Shown: positions 34,245 through 42,918 of the stretch, in pieces
Layout of the letters: the number at the start of each line of letters is the position of its first letter
Numbering within the stretch: the stretch's first letter is position 1
Assembly (NCBI GenBank): GCA_046045995.1
Contig: JBJOKR010000001.1
Coordinates: 1-64,000 of the forward strand
Reading direction: 5' to 3'
Length of the DNA: 64,000 nt
DNA from: Indioceanicola sp046045995
Lineage (GTDB): Bacteria > Pseudomonadota > Alphaproteobacteria > Azospirillales > Azospirillaceae
Program-made: the position numbers and the translations under genes
Notes under the pieces: model-generated
The model's input: only the letters and a program-made list of their open reading frames with translations
Told to the model about the DNA's origin: nothing
Database searches by the model: none

Positions 34245-37200
34245 ATGGCGACAGCACAACACCGGGTCGGTCGGACTCTGTCGAACTGGCTGCGTACTGT
34301 GGTCGGCGCCGCAGCCATGGCCCTATTCCCGACCGTCACCGTGTTCCAGACGGCGGCTGCCGAACCACCCCTGACCCCCCAGTTGACGATCGATGCCGCC
34401 ATGCATACGGCATCGATCACGCGGGTCCATGCCGGGGTCGGGGGAATCGTCGTTACCGCCTCCCACGACAAGACCGTGCGCGTCTGGGGGCTGGAGGATG
34501 GCGATCTGATCACAACCCTGCGGGTGCCGAAGGATGACGGGATCGACGGCACTTTGCAGAGTGCGGTCCTGTCGCCTGGGGGCAACATCGTCATGGCCGG
34601 GGGTGCCACCGGCATGTCATGGGACGGTACATTCTCCGCCTATCTGTTCCGACTTCCGGAAGGCACGCTGTTTTATCGCCTACGGAATCTCCCGGGCCCG
34701 GTGGGGCAACTGGGCTACAGCCGCGACGGCGGTCTGATCGCCTTGGGGCTGGGCGGCGCCTCCCCGATGCTTCTGGTGTACGACCGCAACGCCGCTCTGA
34801 AGGCCACCGATGACAGCTATCAGGGAGCCGTCTCGTGGCTGGAATTCTCCCGCGACGGGCGGCTGGTGACAACGGCGGAGGATGGGGCGATCCGGATCTA
34901 TGGGGCTGATCTGGCGCCGGGCCGTGTTGTCCGGGCGTCCGATGGCGCCATCCCCGTGGTCGCCCGCTGGTCGCCGGATGGCCGCCAGATCGCCGTCGGC
35001 TACCGTACCGACGGCCGTATCGACATTCTGGCCGGCCAGGATGGATCGCTGATCCGATCCCTGCGGGCAGATGATCTGAGGGCCAGGGACCTGGGCGCGG
35101 TCACCTGGTCCGTCGATGGCAGGCTGGTCTTCGGCGGCGGCGACGCCCGGCGCGACGGCAGATCGGTCATCCGCATCTGGTCCGCCGCCGACGGTACTGC
35201 GCTGGACGATCTGCCAGCGGCCTCTGACACGATCCTGTCGCTGGATACGGCAGCCGATGGCCGTATCGTCTTCGGTACCGCCGATGCCGCCTGGGGGGTT
35301 GTCGGCACCGACCGGCGGATGGAACGGATCCTGACGCGACCGGGCGGCGATTTCCGGGACATGGAGGGCTTCGGGCTTCGCGCATCCACCGACGGATCAA
35401 TCGTGGAACTGGCCCTTCAGGCCGGTGGTGGTAACACCGTCCGATTCGATGCACGGCGCAGGACCTTGGCCCCGATCGATTCGCCTGACCCGACCCTGAC
35501 CGCGGCCAGGGCAGATGGTCCGGGCTTTCGGCTTGAGAACTGGAAAGGCAGTACGTCACCCACATTGAATGGCACACGGATCGGCTTCGACCAGCCACAC
35601 GAGCGGGCACTCAGCGCAGCGGTGCTGCCGGGCGGCCGCCGCCTGCTGATCGGCACCGATTTCGGACTGTATCTGTTCGATCAGACAGGACGCACCGTCG
35701 CCCGGCAGCGGACACCGACCGCAGTCCAGGCCCTGGGTGTTTCCGGTGACGGGGCCCGCGCCGTGGCCGCCATGGGCGATGGAACCGTGACATGGTTCGA
35801 AACCACCCGGGACGATTTGGCCAAGGTCGCCACCCTGTTCATCGACACGCGCAACCTGACCTGGGTCGCATGGACCGCCGACGGTCGCTTCGCCCATGCC
35901 GCCACGGGCGGTCAGGATCTGGTCGGGTACCATGTGAACCAGGGACCCCAGGCAACGCCGCTGTGGATCGATTTTAGGCAGTTGAACCGCGTGTCCCATG
36001 TGCCGGAAGCCCCCTACCAGGCGATCAGCGCCCGGGCCACACCCGCGTCATCGGCCAAGCCGGCCGCTGCGCCGGGTCCGGGGCAAGGCCCCGCCGCCAA
36101 CCGGCCGCCCGCCGGCAGCAGTACGGCAGCGGCCCTGCAGCTGCTGCCCCCGAAGATCGACCTGTTGGAGGCTTGCCCGTTGAAGGCCGGCCAGCGGGAG
36201 CCGGTGCCGGAGAGTTGCATTCCCGCCCGTCAGGCGACCCGGGCCTTCACCCGGCTGTCGGCTGGCACCGCCATGACCAAGGCGGGGGAGGCCGGTGCCG
36301 CAGCAACACCGGCGGCCGGGCCCGCACCGGCGGCAGCGGCAGCCGGAAAGGTGCAGTTCGGGACGGATGTGGAGGCGGTGCTCATCCGCTTCCAGATCGA
36401 CGCCCGGGGCAGCCATATTGGGGATGTGGACGTCTTCCTGAACGGCCGCAATGTCGGACGGGAAAGCGGTACGCGGGCCTTCACCCGGGTGAATCTGGTC
36501 GGGGCAGCCGCAACGCCGCCCGCCGCGGGATCGGCACAGGTAACCACCGGCGCCCCTGCGCAGGCCCCGGCCGGACAGGCCCAGGGCAGCGGCAGCCCGA
36601 AGATCCATGAGCGACGGATCCTGTTGGATTCCGGAACAAACAGGATTGCCGTCCGTGTCTACAATGATACCGGCGTCTTCGGCACCGCGCCGGAGATCGA
36701 GGTCGAACGGGTCGCCCCGGCGGCACCGGCGTCCAAACCCGTGCTGCACCTGGTCGCCATTGGTGTCGACCAGTACCAGGGAGACGTGACGCCGCTGGGA
36801 TTCGCCGTGGCGGATGCCCGTTCCGTCATCAGCCTGATCCGGGAGCGGTTCGCGGAATCCTATCTGCGGGTGGAGGTGGTCGAACTGACCGACAGGCAGG
36901 TCACCCGTGCTGCCGTTCAGCAAGCAATGGAAGCGATCGCGCTCCGGGCACAGCCCGAAGATGCTGTCGTCATCTATATGGCAGGACATGGCGTTCTGTA
37001 TGAGGAGAAGACCTATCACTACGTCACGGCAGATGTGCTGAGTTATGGGGAGATCGCCACAAAGGCGGTCAGCCAGGCGGACCTGATCGCTTGGCTGAGC
37101 CGGTTTCGCTCCCGCGATCTGCTGCTGATGCTGGATACCTGCCACGCCGGGGGGATCGGCACGATGAAGGACACCGGCACCATCGCCAACGAGTCCGGCC

Positions 37201-37475
37201 GGTTCGTTCTGTCGGCGGCCAGCAGTCTGGAACTGGCGCTGGATAGTTATGACAATCAGAATGGAGTGTTCGCAGTCGCAGTCATGCAAGGCCTGAACGG
37301 GCTGGCGGTACCCCGGGATGTAAACACGGTCGACGCCTTGTCCCTGGCCAACTTTGTCCGGCTGCGGGTACCCAGGCTCGCAGAAGAGCGCAATCACGTC
37401 CAGGAGGCTGAATTCCGCGTTCAGGAGGGCAAGCAGCGCCAGTTCCCCCTGACCTTGGTCCGGCAGGATCCCTGA
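34245..37475 (+). CDS. Exported WD40-propeller plus caspase-like (peptidase C14) protein in the T6SS locus
   Basis: A 1076-residue protein with a signal peptide (cleavage after AAA, about residue 39). WD40-type repeats run to about 590 (IVVTASHDKTVRVWGLEDGD, RLVTTAEDGAIRIYG). A Pro/Ala linker leads to a small beta domain (IGDVDVFLNGRNVGRESGTR) and a C-terminal caspase domain. The caspase dyad is His915 in IYMAGHGVLYEE and Cys966 in LLMLDTCHAGG. Bacterial caspase-like proteases cut after basic residues or act as regulated toxins. Its stop overlaps the vgrG start (TGATG), tying it to the T6SS cargo module. Location is probably the periplasm. It may process a secreted protein or be a structural partner; both are inference. 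Confidence 0.82.
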   Translation: MATAQHRVGRTLSNWLRTVVGAAAMALFPTVTVFQTAAAEPPLTPQLTIDAAMHTASITRVHAGVGGIVVTASHDKTVRVWGLEDGDLITTLRVPKDDGIDGTLQSAVLSPGGNIVMAGGATGMSWDGTFSAYLFRLPEGTLFYRLRNLPGPVGQLGYSRDGGLIALGLGGASPMLLVYDRNAALKATDDSYQGAVSWLEFSRDGRLVTTAEDGAIRIYGADLAPGRVVRASDGAIPVVARWSPDGRQIAVGYRTDGRIDILAGQDGSLIRSLRADDLRARDLGAVTWSVDGRLVFGGGDARRDGRSVIRIWSAADGTALDDLPAASDTILSLDTAADGRIVFGTADAAWGVVGTDRRMERILTRPGGDFRDMEGFGLRASTDGSIVELALQAGGGNTVRFDARRRTLAPIDSPDPTLTAARADGPGFRLENWKGSTSPTLNGTRIGFDQPHERALSAAVLPGGRRLLIGTDFGLYLFDQTGRTVARQRTPTAVQALGVSGDGARAVAAMGDGTVTWFETTRDDLAKVATLFIDTRNLTWVAWTADGRFAHAATGGQDLVGYHVNQGPQATPLWIDFRQLNRVSHVPEAPYQAISARATPASSAKPAAAPGPGQGPAANRPPAGSSTAAALQLLPPKIDLLEACPLKAGQREPVPESCIPARQATRAFTRLSAGTAMTKAGEAGAAATPAAGPAPAAAAAGKVQFGTDVEAVLIRFQIDARGSHIGDVDVFLNGRNVGRESGTRAFTRVNLVGAAATPPAAGSAQVTTGAPAQAPAGQAQGSGSPKIHERRILLDSGTNRIAVRVYNDTGVFGTAPEIEVERVAPAAPASKPVLHLVAIGVDQYQGDVTPLGFAVADARSVISLIRERFAESYLRVEVVELTDRQVTRAAVQQAMEAIALRAQPEDAVVIYMAGHGVLYEEKTYHYVTADVLSYGEIATKAVSQADLIAWLSRFRSRDLLLMLDTCHAGGIGTMKDTGTIANESGRFVLSAASSLELALDSYDNQNGVFAVAVMQGLNGLAVPRDVNTVDALSLANFVRLRVPRLAEERNHVQEAEFRVQEGKQRQFPLTLVRQDP

Positions 37476-39514
37476 TGGCCGCAGCGCTGCGCCAGGATAC
37501 ACGCCTTCTGCGGATGAATACGCCGCTGGGCACCGATAAGCTTGTTCCGTCGGAACTGCGGATGGAGGAAGGGCTGTCCCGACCCTTCACCGCTATAGTG
37601 CGCTGCATCGCCCGGGAGGCGATCGATACCGGCAAACTGCTGGGTCAGCCGGCGGTCGTGACGCTGACACGGGACTTGGGCGATGACCATCACTTCCACG
37701 GCTTTGTCATCAGCCTGGACCTGGAAGGGTATGATGGAACCGCCGACACCTACATCTATGAACTGGTCCTTGCCCCCTTCCTTTGGTTTCTGTCGAAAAC
37801 GACCGACAGCCGTATCTTCCAGGACAGCAGCAGCCGCGAAATCATTGAAGAGATGCTGCGCGGGTACGGTTTCAGCGATTTCGAGTTCAGGCTGAGCAGC
37901 GAGCCGCCCAAGCGTCCCTATTGTGTCCAGTACCGTGAAAGCGCCCTGGACTTCATATCCCGCCTTCTGGAGGAGGACGGGATCCTTTATTTCTTCGTGC
38001 ATGAGGGGTCACGGCATCGGCTTGTCCTGATAGATGACCCCACCCACCACCCCCAATTGCCGGGCGGGACCCTGACCTACCGCAAGAGCGGCATGGAAGC
38101 GGCGGAGGATTCGGTTGGAAGTTGGACGGAGACGGCGAACCTGACAGCGGGCCATGTCGCCCTGTCCGACTGGAACCCGGAGACCGCAAGCCAGGTGGAG
38201 GCCCATTCGCCCATCCGAGGCCACGTGCCCGCGGTGGGCGACATCGAACGGTTCGATCACCCCGGGCTGTTCGCCGATGCAGGCCTGGGCAACCGACTGG
38301 CCAAATTGGAGGCCGACAGGCAGGAAGCGACGCAACGGGTCGCCCATGCCTTGGCCAATGCACCGGGGCTTCGGGCCGGGGTGCGCTTCACCCTGGCCGG
38401 GCATGATGTGGCCCGGGCCAACATCGACTACACGGTCCTGACAGCCCATCATCAGGCGACGAACAATGTCGGCGGTGCCGGGGCCGGCTATTCCAATCGC
38501 GTCAGCCTTGTCCCCAACAAGGTTGTCTGGCGCCCCCCGCGCCGCACAGCCAAACCCATCGTTCCGGGCACACAGACGGCAACGGTGGTCGGCCCGCCGG
38601 GGGAAGAGATTCACACCGATGCCCTGGGCCGGATCAAGGTCCGTTTCCACTGGGACCGCCGCGCCCGCAATGATGCTGTTGCCTCTTGCTTCATCCGGGT
38701 GGCGCAAGCCCAGGCCGGGCTGCGCTGGGGGGCCCTTTGGCTGCCCCGGGTCGGGACGGAGGTACTGGTCGATTTCCTGGAAGGCGATCCGGATCGGCCG
38801 ATCGTGACAGGAGTCGTCTACAACGGGATCAACAGACCACCGGTCGACCTTCCCGCAAAAGCAACGCTGTCGGGCTGGCGGACATCGTCCACACCAGGCG
38901 GGGGCGGCTTCAACGAATTGTCCTTCGACGACCGCAAGGGCCAGGAGCGGGTGTTCCTGCACGCCCAACGTCGGCTTGACCTTCGGGCCGGGGGCGACGG
39001 TTTCGAAAGCATCGGCGGAAGCCGGCATCAGACGGTCGGCGGCGACCGCCTGACCCTGATCGGCAAGGATGAACATCTACTGATCAAGGGGGACAGCCGG
39101 GTCGCGGTTGATGGGGAGGTCGGCCTGAAGGTCGGCGAGAAGCTGCAGGTACGCCTGGGGGATGACGGCCTTGTGACCTCCGGGGGAGAGGTCGTCGTGA
39201 CGGCGGCCAGCGGCATCACACTGCGGGTCGGCGGAAGCGTCGTCCGGATCGATTCATCCGGTGTCGCGATCCGGGGCGGCATGGTCCGGATCAACAGCGG
39301 CGGGGGCGGCGGCAGCAGGCGGGCATCCCCCGACACCCCGAAGGAAGCCGCGGCGGCCGCCACGGGACAGGCGGGGGACGTCCCCAAGCCCGGCCGCGCA
39401 CCCATCTTGCTGAAGCTGTCCGGCAACCGCGGCAGGATCGCGCAGACGGACGCATTCCGGGAGGCCGCCGCCACGGGAGCCCCGTTTGTTCAGCCTTGCC
39501 CACCGCCGCCTTGA
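37475..39514 (+). CDS. vgrG: T6SS spike protein VgrG (TssI)
   Basis: A 679-residue VgrG. The gp27-like N-terminal half (residues 1-370) has the characteristic YCVQYRESALDFISRLLEED and a GxxY-type segment. The gp5-like OB-fold shows DALGRIKVRFHWDRR and WGALWLPRVGTEVLVDFLEG with DPDRPIVTGVVYN. The needle-forming repeats follow (GGSRHQTVGGDRLTLIGKDE). A short 60-residue Gly/Arg/Ala extension ends the protein, with no added enzymatic domain, so cargo is presumably carried through adaptors. It overlaps the upstream caspase gene by one base and is followed by the DUF4123 adaptor gene. Confidence 0.95.
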   Translation: MAAALRQDTRLLRMNTPLGTDKLVPSELRMEEGLSRPFTAIVRCIAREAIDTGKLLGQPAVVTLTRDLGDDHHFHGFVISLDLEGYDGTADTYIYELVLAPFLWFLSKTTDSRIFQDSSSREIIEEMLRGYGFSDFEFRLSSEPPKRPYCVQYRESALDFISRLLEEDGILYFFVHEGSRHRLVLIDDPTHHPQLPGGTLTYRKSGMEAAEDSVGSWTETANLTAGHVALSDWNPETASQVEAHSPIRGHVPAVGDIERFDHPGLFADAGLGNRLAKLEADRQEATQRVAHALANAPGLRAGVRFTLAGHDVARANIDYTVLTAHHQATNNVGGAGAGYSNRVSLVPNKVVWRPPRRTAKPIVPGTQTATVVGPPGEEIHTDALGRIKVRFHWDRRARNDAVASCFIRVAQAQAGLRWGALWLPRVGTEVLVDFLEGDPDRPIVTGVVYNGINRPPVDLPAKATLSGWRTSSTPGGGGFNELSFDDRKGQERVFLHAQRRLDLRAGGDGFESIGGSRHQTVGGDRLTLIGKDEHLLIKGDSRVAVDGEVGLKVGEKLQVRLGDDGLVTSGGEVVVTAASGITLRVGGSVVRIDSSGVAIRGGMVRINSGGGGGSRRASPDTPKEAAAAATGQAGDVPKPGRAPILLKLSGNRGRIAQTDAFREAAATGAPFVQPCPPPP

Positions 39515-39527
39515 CCCCGGGTCCGCC

Positions 39528-40169
39528 ATGCCGATACCCCTCCACCCCTCCTGTTCCCTCCCGGGTGCCCACCGGCCCGGTGATCCGCCCGGAACCGTGG
39601 CGGACCGGCTGCGCATGCTGACCGGCAGGCCGCTCTACCTTGTGATCGATGCGGCGCGGCGGGAGGATCTGCTGGATCGGCTTGCCGCGCTGGAGGAAGC
39701 CGTCCCCATCGACTGCCTGTGGAGCGGGGATTCCGCGGTCGACTATGCCGATGTCGCCCCCTATCTCCTGCCGGTCCCGGATTCGGGGGAGGTTGATGAC
39801 TTCCTGGCGGCGGGATGGGGCGACAGTTGGGGCATCGCCATCGCGACATCCCTATCCCAGGACGATCTTCGCCGTCACCTGCGGCGCTATACCATGGTCC
39901 GGCTACCCGATGGGGAGACGCTGTATCTGCGTCTCTACGATCCGCGGGTCCTTCGCACCATGCTGCCGACCCTGACCCGGGAGCAGGTGGGACCGTTGTT
40001 CGCCGGAGTGGATGCGATGATCGCCGAAGGGGCGACACCGGGTCTAACCCATGTCTTCACTGCGGAGGACGGGATCCTGTCCCGGTTCGACATCGGCGGG
40101 CCGGACGGCGACAGCGCCCCCGGTACCCATCTCCTGCCGGACGGAACGGAGGGGGTGTTGTGGCCATGA
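39528..40169 (+). CDS. DUF4123 protein, T6SS effector adaptor/chaperone
   Basis: A 213-residue soluble protein. The segment PLYLVIDAARREDLLDRLAA and the aromatic/acidic stretch with GDSWGIAIATSLSQDDLRRH and LYLRLYDPRVLRTMLPTL are typical of DUF4123 proteins. Members (TEC/Tap-1) bind an effector and load it onto the tip of the cognate VgrG. The start at 39528 (MPIPLH) is preferred to one overlapping vgrG. Its stop overlaps the ATG of the TssB-TssC fusion (ATGA), implying coupled translation. Its client is likely one of the proteins encoded just downstream. Confidence 0.85.
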   Translation: MPIPLHPSCSLPGAHRPGDPPGTVADRLRMLTGRPLYLVIDAARREDLLDRLAALEEAVPIDCLWSGDSAVDYADVAPYLLPVPDSGEVDDFLAAGWGDSWGIAIATSLSQDDLRRHLRRYTMVRLPDGETLYLRLYDPRVLRTMLPTLTREQVGPLFAGVDAMIAEGATPGLTHVFTAEDGILSRFDIGGPDGDSAPGTHLLPDGTEGVLWP

Positions 40170-42373
40170 TCATTCCGTCAGCTACGGCCGACCTACCGCG
40201 GGTCAACATCAGGGTCGGCAGCGAGGGGGATGCGGTTTCCCGCGACCTTCCCTTCGTGATCACCCTGATCGGCCCGTTTTCGGGCGACCGGCGGATCACC
40301 GGGCTGGACAAACTGGTGATCCGGACCGCGGAGCCGCGCTCCCCCGGAGCCCTGTTCCGGTCCCTGCTGCCAATGGTCACCCTTTCCATTCCCGATCCGG
40401 CTGGGGCCATCCACCAGATCGATCTGGTGATCGAGGGTCTGGACGGGTTCGAGCCTGCGGGAATCGCAACGGCGGAGACATTCCCTGCCCTGGCGGTCTG
40501 CACCGCGCTCCGTCTCGGCCTGATGCGTATCCTGCGACGGCGCGAGGGGGCGGCTGATACGCCTGCCCGACTGGCGGAGCAGGTGTCCGACCATATCAGT
40601 GCCATCCGGACATCCCTGGTGACCGCCCTTGCCGCCATGGACGACCTCACGGACCTGGCTGCGGCTGGGTCCCATCTGGCAACACTGCCCCCTTGGGTGG
40701 GCGATCCGGCCAGTCTGTGCGACGGGGTGTTCCGGCTGACGGCATGGCTGGATCTGGCTGTCCTGGCCCGCGCCCGTCTGGCGGCGGAGCGGCGGCAGCC
40801 AAGGCCCCCGGAAACCGCAGCCGGCAGGCTGCTGTCCCTGTCCCCGGCCACGATCGCGGAAGAGGTGCTGGTGCCCGCCCTCTGGGCCGGGCTGACCATC
40901 GGGGGGCCCCTTCCCTGGGCGGAGATGGCAAGGGAGGCCGATGGCCCGCTGTCGCTGGGCCTTCACCTGGGCAGCCTGTTCGCGGCGGCGGAAATGACGG
41001 ACCTGCGGCAGATGCTGCTGGGGGAGGCAGCACCCACATCGGACCATGCCGCCTGGCTGGCGGGACGGCTGGAAGCGCGGGCGGAAGGACTGATCACCCG
41101 GGTGATCCGTGCCCCCGCCTTCATCCGGACGGAAGCCTGCTGGCGGGCGCTTGCCCACCTGATGCGCAGCGCTGCCGGCAGAGGGGTGGAATTCCGGCTG
41201 CTGGACCTGGACGAGGACCAGTTGGCGGAGGATCTGCAGGCACGCGGACATGTGGAGCGGTCCCGCCTGTACGACATCATTTACAATGAGGGATACGGCA
41301 GCCATGGCTCCCCACCGATAGGGATGCTGGTCTGCCTGTTCGACGTTCAGACCCAGGCGAAACACGCAAATCTGCTGGGCCGCCTGTCCGTCCTGGGCGC
41401 CCGGGCCCATTGCCCCGTCATCGCCGGGGTCGCGCCGGAGGTCGTCGAGCGGGCGCTGGACCATATGCTGGTCCCGGATGCCGTTCCGGAGCCGGCGGAG
41501 CATGAACGCTGGACCAGCCTGCGCCGCAGCCGCGGGCGGACATCCACCGATCTGGCCGCCCCCGGCATGGCGGACCAGGATGCCCGGATGATCGCTCTGG
41601 CCGGGCCGCATCTTCTGCTGCGGGGACGGCACCGCCATCGCCCCCACAATCCCGCCCCGCTGCGATTCAAGGAGCCGGGGGCGGGGCGGATCGACGATCT
41701 GGTCTGGACCAGCGGAAGCCTTGCCGTGGCGGAGCGGGCAGCAGCTGCCCACAGGCGCTATGGCTGGCCGGTGGCGATTTCCGGCACGGGGCTGGACACG
41801 GGCATTCTTGATCTCCCGGGGATCGAGTCCTACGGAGACGAGCCGGGGTCGGCGGCCCGGAAGCTTCCCGTCCGCATCGCCGTCACCGAGGCAGGGCAGG
41901 TCGCCCTGCAGAAGCTTGGCATCGCCGCGGTCACAATGCTTACGGCCCGGCGACGGATCGCCTTACTGACGGTCCCCTCCCTGTTCGCGCCGGACGGCCT
42001 GGCGATCGGCCTTCATGGCCGCGACGATGCCTACCGGGAATACCTGGCATCCCGGCTGCCCTATGCCCTGGCATCGGCCCGGTTCTCCCATTGCCTGAAG
42101 GCGATGCTGCGGCTTCAAGTGGGGCGTGGCCGGTCCGCAGCGGACCTGACCATCATGGCGAACCAATGGCTGTCGCAGTACATCGCCTGGCAACCGGATG
42201 CCGGCTTGGCGATCCGGGCGGAGAAGCCGCTGCGGAGGGGCAACGTTACAATCATCGATATTCCCGGCCGACCGGGCTTCTACGAAATGCGGCTGGAGCT
42301 TCAGCCGCATTTCCAGGTGGACCACATCGGCGTCGACTGTGTGCTGCCCGCTGAATTCTCCCTGACATCCTGA
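40166..42373 (+). CDS. TssB-TssC fusion protein (second T6SS sheath-like protein)
   Basis: A 735-residue protein. Residues 1-170 align with TssB: LPRVNIRVGSEGDAVSRDLP then FVITLIGPFSGD, and later FEPAGIATAETFPALAVCTA, the same order as in the stand-alone TssB at 57860. Residues about 320-735 align with TssC: TEACWRALAHLMRSAAGRGV, YDIIYNEGYGSHGSPPIGML, LPYALASARFSHCLKAML and the end GRPGFYEMRLELQPHF, matching the TssC at 56269. So one chain carries both sheath subunits. The alignment breaks in the middle of TssC (residues about 480-600), where the fusion is diverged. It is coupled to DUF4123 upstream and followed by a second Hcp. It may form a hybrid or alternative sheath, or act as a baseplate or cargo scaffold. 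Confidence 0.82.
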   Translation: MIIPSATADLPRVNIRVGSEGDAVSRDLPFVITLIGPFSGDRRITGLDKLVIRTAEPRSPGALFRSLLPMVTLSIPDPAGAIHQIDLVIEGLDGFEPAGIATAETFPALAVCTALRLGLMRILRRREGAADTPARLAEQVSDHISAIRTSLVTALAAMDDLTDLAAAGSHLATLPPWVGDPASLCDGVFRLTAWLDLAVLARARLAAERRQPRPPETAAGRLLSLSPATIAEEVLVPALWAGLTIGGPLPWAEMAREADGPLSLGLHLGSLFAAAEMTDLRQMLLGEAAPTSDHAAWLAGRLEARAEGLITRVIRAPAFIRTEACWRALAHLMRSAAGRGVEFRLLDLDEDQLAEDLQARGHVERSRLYDIIYNEGYGSHGSPPIGMLVCLFDVQTQAKHANLLGRLSVLGARAHCPVIAGVAPEVVERALDHMLVPDAVPEPAEHERWTSLRRSRGRTSTDLAAPGMADQDARMIALAGPHLLLRGRHRHRPHNPAPLRFKEPGAGRIDDLVWTSGSLAVAERAAAAHRRYGWPVAISGTGLDTGILDLPGIESYGDEPGSAARKLPVRIAVTEAGQVALQKLGIAAVTMLTARRRIALLTVPSLFAPDGLAIGLHGRDDAYREYLASRLPYALASARFSHCLKAMLRLQVGRGRSAADLTIMANQWLSQYIAWQPDAGLAIRAEKPLRRGNVTIIDIPGRPGFYEMRLELQPHFQVDHIGVDCVLPAEFSLTS

Positions 42374-42401
42374 TCAATCGGACCAACGCTGCCGAGGGGC
42401 C

Positions 42402-42911
42402 ATGTCGCATCACGCCTACATCCGGTTCGACGGGATCGAGGGCCGGACGACCGAAAAGGAACTGCCCGGATGGACCCGCTTGTGGGCCTTCCGGCATTCG
42501 ATCATGCAGCCGGCGGCCGGAAGCGCCGCCGCGCGCGGGGATGCCGGACCGGGGCGCGCCGACCATGGAGATTTCATCATCCTGAAGAATGTGGATGAGG
42601 CTTCGCCCCGCCTCTCCTTGTACTGCTGCGCCGGGGCCCGGCTGCCCAACGTGACCGTGGCCATCCACAACAGCGCAAACTTCAGACTGAAGTACATCGA
42701 GTACAAGATGACGGATGTCACGATCCGGGCGGTGACACCCTATCTGCCGGAGGCGGGTGACAACACGGACGGCAACGGCGCCCGCGTTGTACGGGAGGAG
42801 ATCGCCCTCCGCTACCGACGCATCACTTGGACATACACAATGCTGGAGGATGGGGCGGCCCGGGGCGACGTCACCTGCTATTGGGATCTCATGCAGAACC
42901 AGGGTGGGTGA
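42402..42911 (+). CDS. Second Hcp (TssD) in the cargo module
   Basis: A 169-residue Hcp-family protein, which forms hexameric rings of the inner tube. The opening HHAYIRFDGIEGRTTEKELP and the strands FRLKYIEYKMTDVTIRAV and EIALRYRRITWTYTML are characteristic. It is diverged from the other Hcp at 60849. GAGGGG lies just before the ATG. Being placed between the TssBC fusion and a large putative effector, it may form a dedicated tube or carry that effector, which is inference. Confidence 0.82.
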   Translation: MSHHAYIRFDGIEGRTTEKELPGWTRLWAFRHSIMQPAAGSAAARGDAGPGRADHGDFIILKNVDEASPRLSLYCCAGARLPNVTVAIHNSANFRLKYIEYKMTDVTIRAVTPYLPEAGDNTDGNGARVVREEIALRYRRITWTYTMLEDGAARGDVTCYWDLMQNQGG

Positions 42912-42918
42912 GGGACGC

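Noticed and set aside
39815..40165. Upstream extension of the TssB-TssC fusion frame
   Set aside because: Overlaps the DUF4123 gene in another frame; family similarity begins at the ATG at 40166.
42757..42918. Upstream extension of the large effector frame
   Set aside because: Overlaps hcp in another frame; the ATG at 42919 has AGGGA and begins the recognisable N-terminal segment.
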